A stretch of 64,000 bases of DNA from JAZKSG01 sp036626215 (GTDB taxonomy: Archaea; Thermoplasmatota; E2; DHVEG-1): NCBI GenBank assembly GCA_036626215.1, contig JAZKSG010000001.1, positions 1 to 64,000 of the forward strand, read 5' to 3'. Position 1 is the first letter of the stretch; each line of letters opens with the position of its first letter. Below the pieces are notes generated by a model that saw only the letters and a program-made list of their open reading frames with translations, did no database searches and had not been told where the DNA came from. Shown here in pieces: positions 53,694 to 60,868 of the stretch. The position numbers and the translations under genes were made by a program.

Positions 53694-54417
53694 TTTTAAA
53701 CTCCCTCCTTCCTTCTGAGTTAGAATCATCAACGATTTTACCGTCTTGTAATGTTATCGTACGTCTGCCATATCTCGAAATATTTTCTTCATGGGAAACA
53801 AATACATAAGTCACGTTTCTTTTTTTATTGAGTTTAACTAACAGCTTCATAATGGCTTTGCTGCTTTCTGAGTCTAAGGCCCCTGTTGGTTCATCAGCTA
53901 AAACTATTACAGGGTCATTAATCAAAGCTCTAGCTATAGCCACACGTTGCTGTTCTCCTCCAGAGAGATGTATTCCTTTATGGTCTGCACGGTGTGAGAT
54001 GCCCACATCTTTTAACAAAGATAAAGCTCTTTTTTTAAGCAAACCCTCATCTTTATTCATTATACGTCCAGGTAGCAAAATATTTTCTAGAACAGTTAAA
54101 CGAGGAATCAAATTATAACTCTGGAAGACAAAACCAATTTTTTCTCCTCTAAGTAGAGCTATCTCTTTACCACTTATCTTAGAAGCATCTTTACCTTCGA
54201 CATAGAGGGTTCCTTTAGTTGGTTTATCTAACAGACCCATACAATGAAGAAGTGTTGATTTACCGCTGCCGGATGCACCAACTACAGATACAAATTCACC
54301 AGTATAAATCTTTAATGAAACATCATCTAAAGCCTTTACTTTGTTTCCATATTCTTTGTATATTTTAGAAATTTGCTCGAGGTGAAGAATCGGTTTTTTA
54401 GATGGCCTCTCTGGCAT
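53683..54417 (-). CDS. MacB/LolD-type ABC transporter ATPase
   Basis: A protein of 244 residues. Walker A GASGSGKST, Q-loop FVFQSYNLIPRLTVLENI, signature HLSGGEQQRVAIARAL, Walker B VIVLADEPTGALD and H-loop VSHEE are all present. FQSYNLIPRLTVLENI and the ADEPTGALD wording mark the MacB/LolD/FtsE group. It energises the permease encoded directly downstream. Confidence 0.95.
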   Translation of the reverse strand: MPERPSKKPILHLEQISKIYKEYGNKVKALDDVSLKIYTGEFVSVVGASGSGKSTLLHCMGLLDKPTKGTLYVEGKDASKISGKEIALLRGEKIGFVFQSYNLIPRLTVLENILLPGRIMNKDEGLLKKRALSLLKDVGISHRADHKGIHLSGGEQQRVAIARALINDPVIVLADEPTGALDSESSKAIMKLLVKLNKKRNVTYVFVSHEENISRYGRRTITLQDGKIVDDSNSEGRREFKIGC

Positions 54418-54516
54418 TAAGAAATCAAGTATAAAAAAAGGGATAAGACATATAAAAATTTAATGAGTAAATTATTATAAAAAGAATAATAAAATACGGA
54501 ATATCTCTTTGTTTTT

Positions 54517-54798
54517 TTATCCTACGTAATGCGAAACACCTTTATCGTCATCCTCTTCTAAGTTTTCTTTTGCCTTTAATATGTCTATAGCGAGTATGAC
54601 ATGTAAAGGAATAATTCTTTTCTTTCCGGATAACTCGTCATGATTTTCATCAAGCTCCATTAAGACGGCATTTTCATCTATCCCAATGGATATAAAACCT
54701 CTAAATATTCCTTGAGTTTCTATTGTTTTGTTTCTTCCACCTAATGAGGTTATCTTATATTCTGATCCTTCGGTTAGTTCCTTTTCTGCTTTTTTCAT
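54517..54798 (-). CDS. Small beta-rich protein, possibly LSm-like
   Basis: A protein of 93 residues. TQGIFRGFISIGIDENAVLMELDE and GKKRIIPLHVILAIDIL give alternating beta strands ending in an I-x-A-I-D pattern, reminiscent of an LSm barrel, but I do not recognise the family. It overlaps the upstream winged-helix gene by the ATGA of coupled translation, so it probably works with that regulator. Confidence 0.65.
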   Translation of the reverse strand: MKKAEKELTEGSEYKITSLGGRNKTIETQGIFRGFISIGIDENAVLMELDENHDELSGKKRIIPLHVILAIDILKAKENLEEDDDKGVSHYVG

Positions 54799-55241
54799 TC
54801 TACTTCGCTCCTCTGTTTTTCAATTAAATTTTGGAGATGTTCAACAGTTTTTCCATAATTCTCTATAGCTACTTTAATGTGCGCTTCAACAAAATTCCAA
54901 GCTTTTTCCAGATTTCCATATCTTAAACGATATGCCTTCTTGTTCTGTTGTGTATTTTCATCGAAGACTTGTATCTCTTCAAGTATATCTAAACCCTTCA
55001 ATTTGTTCAGATGTCGGTATACGGTGGGTTTTGATGTATCAAGATTGGATGCTATCTCTTCTACGTACCATGCTTTGGAGGGATGGCTAAGAAAGAAATC
55101 ATTAAAAATTTTGAAAGGAATATCTGGATTTGATCCTTTAGAAAGGTATCCTATTTGTTCAAAAAATTTTTTAGCTACCTCTTCAGGGTCATCTTCTCCA
55201 ACTAACGGCGTGTTGCTAACAACTTTGATTTCAAATCCCAT
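54795..55241 (-). CDS. ArsR-like winged-helix regulator
   Basis: A protein of 148 residues. FFLSHPSKAWYVEEIASNLDTSKPTVYRHLNKLKGLDILEEIQ is a winged helix of the ArsR group, followed by a coiled coil (AIENYGKTVEHLQNLIEKQ). A ligand site is not visible. A GGTGGCGG ribosome site precedes the ATG. The next gene overlaps by four bases. Its targets may include the ABC exporter and peptidase genes transcribed next on the same strand, but that is inference. Confidence 0.8.
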   Translation of the reverse strand: MGFEIKVVSNTPLVGEDDPEEVAKKFFEQIGYLSKGSNPDIPFKIFNDFFLSHPSKAWYVEEIASNLDTSKPTVYRHLNKLKGLDILEEIQVFDENTQQNKKAYRLRYGNLEKAWNFVEAHIKVAIENYGKTVEHLQNLIEKQRSEVE

Positions 55242-55356
55242 GTTTATTCCGCCACCTTAGACGATATCTAAATATACGAGGAGATTTATAACATTTACTT
55301 AACAAAGGCAACATCTTCTATTAAAAAGTATACTTTCAACTTTAAAAAGACTTTTT

Positions 55357-56694
55357 TTATAAGACCGGTATATATTTGTCTATCTCCCATTTTGTGACTT
55401 GTGTTCTATATTTCTCCCATTCTTCATTTTTTACATGAAGAAAATTATTGAATATGTGGCTGCCTAACGTCTCCTTCATAAAAGCACTTTCTTCCATCAG
55501 GGAAATGGCATGGCCTAGACTCTCCGGTAGTTGTTTAATACCATGCTTTTTTCTTTCACCTTCTGTTAATTCGTATATGTTTTCTTCAACTGGTTTAGGC
55601 GGCACAATTCTATTTTCAATTCCCTCTAAACCTGCAGAGAGCATTACTGCAAACTGTAGATAAGGGTTACCAGATAAATCCGGGCTTCTAAGTTCTACTC
55701 TTGCTCCTTTGCCTTTGCTTGTAGGGATACGAATTAGAGCACTTCTGTTTCTTTTTGCCCAGGAGATATACGTTGGCGCCTCGTAACCAGGCACCAGTCT
55801 TTTATAAGAGTTTACTGTAGGATTGCAAATACAGGTTATTTCTTTTATATGTTTCAGCAAGCCCCCTATGAAAAATTTTGCTGTATCACTAAGCATATCT
55901 TCACTATCTGGATTGTAAAAACCGTTTTTCCTGTTAGAATCGAAGAGAGACATATGTGTATGCATACCAGATCCATTCAAACCAAAAATAGGTTTAGGCA
56001 TAAAAGATGCATGGAGATTGTGTTTGTTTGCTATCACCTTGGTAACGTATTTTAATGTTATCGTCCTGTCTGCTGTGGTTAACGCATCGGAATAACGGAA
56101 ATTTATCTCATGTTGACCCTCAGCTACCTCATGGTGGGAGGTGTATGTCTGTATCCCAAGTTCATCCAAAGCAAGCGATATATCTGCTCTTACCCCCTCA
56201 GCTAAATCTCTATGAGAAAGTTCGAAATATCCTGCATGATCATTAGGTCTTAGAGTTGAAACACCATCCTCCTTTTTAAAAAGAAAAAACTCACATTCTG
56301 GACCAGTATTAAAGACATATCCTTTCTTCTCTGCTTTCTGCATAGTTCTTTCAAGAACATATTTAGAGTCACCTTCAAATCGCGAACCACTTGGATCAAA
56401 GATATCACAGTTTAATTTAGCAGTTTTTCTCTTTTCTATCTCCTCTGGAATTATTACAAAACTTTTAGGGTCTGGCTTAGCAATATAATCTGATTCTTCG
56501 ATTGTGGCATATCCTGCTATTGAAGACCCATCGAAAGATATGCCTTCTTCTAAAGCCTCTTCTAATCTACTGTTAGGGATTACAATATTTTTTGGAAAAC
56601 CAAGTATATCTACAAATTGTAGTCTAATAAAATCAACTTTTTCTTGATTACAAACTTCTAAAACTTTTTCTTTGGTGCAACCACAGGATTCCAT
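55357..56694 (-). CDS. glnA: Glutamine synthetase, type I
   Basis: A protein of 445 residues, the short GSI-alpha length. Motifs are FDGSSIAGYATIEESD, TGPECEFFLF, GQHEINFRYSDALTTAD, GMHTHMSLFD and VNSYKRLVPGYEAPTYISWAKRNRSALIRIP. It adds ammonia to glutamate. The adenylylation-type Tyr insertion of GSI-beta is absent, so it is probably controlled by feedback or PII-like proteins. It diverges from gdhA across 264 bases, a natural place for nitrogen regulation. Confidence 0.95.
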   Translation of the reverse strand: MESCGCTKEKVLEVCNQEKVDFIRLQFVDILGFPKNIVIPNSRLEEALEEGISFDGSSIAGYATIEESDYIAKPDPKSFVIIPEEIEKRKTAKLNCDIFDPSGSRFEGDSKYVLERTMQKAEKKGYVFNTGPECEFFLFKKEDGVSTLRPNDHAGYFELSHRDLAEGVRADISLALDELGIQTYTSHHEVAEGQHEINFRYSDALTTADRTITLKYVTKVIANKHNLHASFMPKPIFGLNGSGMHTHMSLFDSNRKNGFYNPDSEDMLSDTAKFFIGGLLKHIKEITCICNPTVNSYKRLVPGYEAPTYISWAKRNRSALIRIPTSKGKGARVELRSPDLSGNPYLQFAVMLSAGLEGIENRIVPPKPVEENIYELTEGERKKHGIKQLPESLGHAISLMEESAFMKETLGSHIFNNFLHVKNEEWEKYRTQVTKWEIDKYIPVL

Positions 56695-56958
56695 CTTAAA
56701 CCATTATCCTCCATGACTAAAAAACTTATAGTTTCACTTAAAAAACTTGGAACATTAATTGTAAACCAAATTTTCTTATTAAAACCTATTTAATTCTACA
56801 AAAATTGATAAAAATATTAGTAAAAATGTAGAACCAGCAGTAGTTTTTTTATACATTTTAACTAAAATGTTGCAATAAAGTTTTAATAAGGATGTTTTAT
56901 AAGGAGACCACTGAAATTATGAAAATTGAAACCTATTATTGGGAGGTTTTATAAAAAA

Positions 56959-58305
56959 ATGAATGCAGAAAACGTCAAATGTTTTATGGATGAGTGCTGT
57001 AAGAGAAAGAACCCTGGTCAGGAGGAATTCCATCAGGCGGTGCGTGAAGTTGTAGAGAGTATTATGCCTTTTGTGGAAAAACATCCTAAATATAAAGAAC
57101 ATAAAATCTTAGAAAGAATAATTGAACCTGAAAGAGTTATTATGTTCCGTGTTCCATGGCTTGATGATAATGGCGAACCGCAGATAAACCGTGGTTATCG
57201 AATCGAGATGAACAGTGCGATAGGTCCATATAAAGGAGGGTTACGTTTTCATCCAACTGTTAACCTTAGCATTTTAAAATTCCTTGCTTTCGAACAGATT
57301 TTCAAAAACAGTCTTACCACCCTCCCGATGGGTGGCGGAAAAGGCGGGTCTGATTTTAATCCTAAAGGAAAGTCTGATAACGAAGTTATGAAGTTCTGTC
57401 AGAGTTTTATGACTGAACTCTGCCGTCATATTGGTCCGGATACTGATGTCCCAGCAGGAGATATAGGAGTTGGTGGACGTGAAGTAGGATATCTTTTTGG
57501 TCAATACAAAAGAATTAGAAACGAGTTCACTGGTGTTCTAACAGGTAAAGGACTTGGATGGGGTGGAAGCCTTATACGTCCGGAAGCAACAGGATATGGT
57601 TCAACATATTTTGCTCAGGAAATGTTGAAAACGCGTAACGAGAAAATAAAAGGAAAAACTGTAACCATCTCTGGATCTGGAAACGTAGCACAACATACCT
57701 GTGAAAAAGTTTTACAGTTAGGTGGAAAAGTAGTCACTCTATCTGACTCCTCAGGCATGATACATGATCCAGAGGGAATTGATAGAGAGAAACTTGATTT
57801 CGTGATGGAGCTTAAAAATGTTAAACGTGGCCGGATAAGAGAATATGCTGAAGAGTTTGATGACGTTACTTATGAGGATGGAAAAAGACCTTGGAACATT
57901 CCTTGTGACATAGCGTTCCCATCAGCCACTCAAAACGAGATAAGTGAAGATGATGCCAAGGCACTGGTTGATAATGGATGCATATGCGTATCAGAAGGAG
58001 CTAACATGCCTACAGTACCAGAGGGAATAGACGTATTCTTAGAAAACAAAATCCTTTACGGCCCTGGAAAAGCAGCTAACGCAGGCGGCGTATCAGTTAG
58101 CGGTCTTGAAATGTCTCAGAACAGTTTACATATGAATTGGTCTAGGGAAGAAGTAGATAACAAACTCCAGAACATCATGAAATCCATACATGAGACATGT
58201 CTAAAATATGGTAAAGAAGATGGTTTTTGCAACTATGCAAAAGGGGCCAACATCGGTGGGTTCGTAAAAGTTGCAGATGCAATGATAGACCAAGGACTCG
58301 TCTAA
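56959..58305 (+). CDS. gdhA: Glutamate dehydrogenase, E. coli-like type (copy 1)
   Basis: A protein of 448 residues from the ATG at 56959 (GGGAGG upstream); a longer frame 11 codons upstream lacks a ribosome site. RGYRIEMNSAIGPYKGGLRFHPTVNLSILKFLAFEQIFKNSLT and LPMGGGKGGSDFNPKGKSDNEVM are hallmarks of the hexameric NADP-type enzyme of bacteria. NAD(P) binding: VTISGSGNVAQHT. It interconverts glutamate and 2-oxoglutarate plus ammonia. It resembles bacterial enzymes more than typical archaeal ones, unlike copy 2. Confidence 0.94.
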   Translation: MNAENVKCFMDECCKRKNPGQEEFHQAVREVVESIMPFVEKHPKYKEHKILERIIEPERVIMFRVPWLDDNGEPQINRGYRIEMNSAIGPYKGGLRFHPTVNLSILKFLAFEQIFKNSLTTLPMGGGKGGSDFNPKGKSDNEVMKFCQSFMTELCRHIGPDTDVPAGDIGVGGREVGYLFGQYKRIRNEFTGVLTGKGLGWGGSLIRPEATGYGSTYFAQEMLKTRNEKIKGKTVTISGSGNVAQHTCEKVLQLGGKVVTLSDSSGMIHDPEGIDREKLDFVMELKNVKRGRIREYAEEFDDVTYEDGKRPWNIPCDIAFPSATQNEISEDDAKALVDNGCICVSEGANMPTVPEGIDVFLENKILYGPGKAANAGGVSVSGLEMSQNSLHMNWSREEVDNKLQNIMKSIHETCLKYGKEDGFCNYAKGANIGGFVKVADAMIDQGLV

Positions 58306-58340
58306 AAAAACATTTTTTTTCTCTTTTTTTATTTTTTTGT
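58306..58340 (+). terminator. T-tract terminator after gdhA copy 1
   Basis: A run of T tracts (eight T, then seven T, then seven T with few other bases) follows the gdhA stop, typical of archaeal intrinsic termination. Confidence 0.5.
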
Positions 58341-58378
58341 GAAAAGAATAAAATACAGCAATTTTTTTATTTGGTTTT

Positions 58379-59416
58379 ATGGAACTTTTGGAAGATGATC
58401 TAAATCTTTACCTTCTTCGCTACCTAGTTTCCGGTGAAGGGGTTTCAGTTAATATTCGTTCTGTAGCACGTGAGCTTGATATTCATCGTGCTACTGCCAA
58501 AAGAAGGATTAGTTTTTTGTATGATAAAAAAATCCTTAACCCTCCCTTTTATTCTTTTCCCCAGCTCTATAAGGAGTACCCTTTACTTATCTTGGTTAAA
58601 GCAGATATGCCTAGAACTCAAGAGGTTAAAGATTTTTTAAAAGATGATTCTCATGTTTTTGCTGCTTTTTCTTGTATGGAAGGGCCGTATAATACTTTTT
58701 TAATGGAGTTTTTTGAAGATTTAAAATCATATCATTCTTGGCGTGAACAGATTGTGGCGGATAAAAAAATTCCTACTAGGCATAATCGAGCGGCTGCTTC
58801 TGCCAATATTTTCAGTAATAATCTAACGTTCAAGTATGAACCTAATTGTTTTGTAAAAGAACTGAGGAAGGAATTTGATAGAGATGGTTTTGTTCAGATA
58901 GGTGATGTAAGGCTTGGATATGAAAAGTTTAGTATTATGTATGATTTGACCCAGGGTAAACATCTTCAGAGAAATGATTCTTTTTTATCAAGAGAGTTGG
59001 GTGTGAATAGAAAAACAATCAAACATCGTGTTGGTACATTGCTTGATGCAGGTGTTATAGATCCTCCTAAATGTTTTTTTCCAAACTTGTTTATCCCTCC
59101 GACATATAACTTGGTTGTTTCTTTGATTGAGGTAAAATCAGGGGTTGATGATGTTAAAAAGTATATTATGGATAATAATAATATTTCTCGTGCGCAGGAA
59201 GCTAGCACTGGGCGGTATAACTTTTTGATTTTTTCTGCTTTTAAAACCATTGAACATTTTTTTGATACGGGTCGAGAACTAATTTCACGTTTTCCCAACG
59301 CCATAGGAGATATTTCTAATACTATTTTGTCTTCAAAGATGATTCATACTATCAAACCTCAGAAACTTTCTCTTGGTTGGATTGAGAGAAAGCTTTGGGA
59401 ATTGAAACAAAAATAG
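58379..59416 (+). CDS. Tandem-duplicated AsnC/Lrp-like regulator
   Basis: A protein of 345 residues built from two similar halves. Half 1: SVARELDIHRATAKRRISFLYDKKILNPPFYSFP, then LLILVKADMPRTQEVKDFL. Half 2: FLSRELGVNRKTIKHRVGTLLDAGVIDPPKCFFP, then NLVVSLIEVKSGVDDVKKYI. Each half has a helix-turn-helix and a ligand-like domain. Such a fused pair would act as an intramolecular dimer. It lies between two glutamate dehydrogenase genes and near glnA, so nitrogen or amino-acid control is plausible. Confidence 0.8.
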   Translation: MELLEDDLNLYLLRYLVSGEGVSVNIRSVARELDIHRATAKRRISFLYDKKILNPPFYSFPQLYKEYPLLILVKADMPRTQEVKDFLKDDSHVFAAFSCMEGPYNTFLMEFFEDLKSYHSWREQIVADKKIPTRHNRAAASANIFSNNLTFKYEPNCFVKELRKEFDRDGFVQIGDVRLGYEKFSIMYDLTQGKHLQRNDSFLSRELGVNRKTIKHRVGTLLDAGVIDPPKCFFPNLFIPPTYNLVVSLIEVKSGVDDVKKYIMDNNNISRAQEASTGRYNFLIFSAFKTIEHFFDTGRELISRFPNAIGDISNTILSSKMIHTIKPQKLSLGWIERKLWELKQK

Positions 59417-59480
59417 ACACCATAGAATATTTGTCCATTAAAAAGATACTTTTTTACCCAAGCTGTACATAGATTAAATA

Positions 59481-59490
59481 TTTTTTTATA
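59481..59490 (+). promoter_or_regulatory. TATA box for second gdhA
   Basis: TTTTTTTATA about 70 bases before the ATG at 59558; another TATA-like run (ACTATATATATCAC) is closer, about 45 bases before it, and may be the true one. Confidence 0.35.
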
Positions 59491-59557
59491 ACCCAACTAT
59501 ATATATCACTTTAATAATGCGACGAAAAAATCAAAAACATAAGGAGCAATCTGAGAT

Positions 59558-60847
59558 ATGGTAGAAGAAGGATACAACCCATTTAAAATGGCACAAAAAC
59601 AATTTGATAGAGTCGCAGAGAAACTAGAATTAGACGACTCAGTAAGAGAATTTTTGAGAGAACCAATGAGAGAATATCATTTTTCTATACCTGTCAAGAT
59701 GGATGATGGCAAAGTCAAAACTTTTAAAGGATTCAGAGTACAGCATAACGACGCCCGCGGCCCTTGTAAAGGAGGGATAAGATTTCACCCTCAGGAAACA
59801 ATTGACACGGTTAGGGCATTGGCTATGTGGATGACTTGGAAATGTGCAGTAATAGACATCCCTCTTGGAGGTGGGAAAGGAGGAGTTATATGTGATCCAC
59901 ATGATCTTTCGGAAGATGAACAGGAAAAACTGTGCAGAGGGTGGATCCGTCAGTTGTCACAAGACATTGGCCCAGTAAGAGATGTTCCAGCACCGGATGT
60001 AATGACCAATAGCCAACATATGCTTTGGATGATGGATGAATATCAAGCAATCCATGGAGGACAATACCAGCCTGGAGTTATAACGGGTAAACCCGTTGCA
60101 CAAGGCGGGTCTCTTGGAAGAAAAGAAGCTACCGGCTATGGGTTAGTATACATTTTAAGAGAATGTTTGAAGGAAATGGATATCGACATAAACAAGGCAA
60201 CTGCATCAATACAGGGTTTTGGAAATGTGGCACAACATGCCGCAGAATTATTCATAGATTTAGGGGGAACTGTAGTTTCCGTTTCTTGTTGGAATCAAAA
60301 AGACAGCAAGCCCTATTCCTTTTATAAAGAAGACGGAATCGATTTGAAAGAATTATTAAAAATCACAGATCATTTCGGCACAATCGATAAAAAAGAAGCG
60401 GAAAAACTTGGGTATGAAGTTCTTCCGGGAGAAGACTGGATTAAACATGATGTAGATATTCTTATACCCGCTGCTTTGGAAAACGCTATAACAAAAGACA
60501 ATGTGGACAAAATACAGCCAAGTGTAAAACTTATCATATCTGGTGCAAACGGCCCTATAACTCCTGAAGCAGACGACACATTAAATGAGAAAGAAGTAGT
60601 AGTTATACCAGATTTTTTAGCTAACGCTGGAGGTGTAGTATGTAGTTATTTCGAACAAGTACAGAGCAATCAAAACTATTACTGGCCTAAAGAAGAAGTA
60701 CTAGGAAAACTTGATAATAAAATGACAGATGCGTTCTACAAAGTATGGGAGTTATCTCAACGTAGAAAAATAAGAGTAAGCGATGCAGCTTATATGATCG
60801 CTATTTCAAGAGTGGCAGAATCCTGTCAGATTAGAGGATGGGTCTAA
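59558..60847 (+). CDS. gdhA: Glutamate dehydrogenase, archaeal type (copy 2)
   Basis: A protein of 429 residues. FRVQHNDARGPCKGGIRFHPQETIDTVRALAMWMTWKCAV and IPLGGGKGGVICDPHDLS define the archaeal/NAD-type Glu/Leu/Phe/Val dehydrogenase; the NAD region is SIQGFGNVAQHAAELF. The ribosome site AAGGAG precedes the ATG. Two GDHs of different lineages in one locus suggest division of labour, for example deamination and assimilation. Confidence 0.95.
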   Translation: MVEEGYNPFKMAQKQFDRVAEKLELDDSVREFLREPMREYHFSIPVKMDDGKVKTFKGFRVQHNDARGPCKGGIRFHPQETIDTVRALAMWMTWKCAVIDIPLGGGKGGVICDPHDLSEDEQEKLCRGWIRQLSQDIGPVRDVPAPDVMTNSQHMLWMMDEYQAIHGGQYQPGVITGKPVAQGGSLGRKEATGYGLVYILRECLKEMDIDINKATASIQGFGNVAQHAAELFIDLGGTVVSVSCWNQKDSKPYSFYKEDGIDLKELLKITDHFGTIDKKEAEKLGYEVLPGEDWIKHDVDILIPAALENAITKDNVDKIQPSVKLIISGANGPITPEADDTLNEKEVVVIPDFLANAGGVVCSYFEQVQSNQNYYWPKEEVLGKLDNKMTDAFYKVWELSQRRKIRVSDAAYMIAISRVAESCQIRGWV

Positions 60848-60868
60848 AAAGAGAATTATGAATATAAA

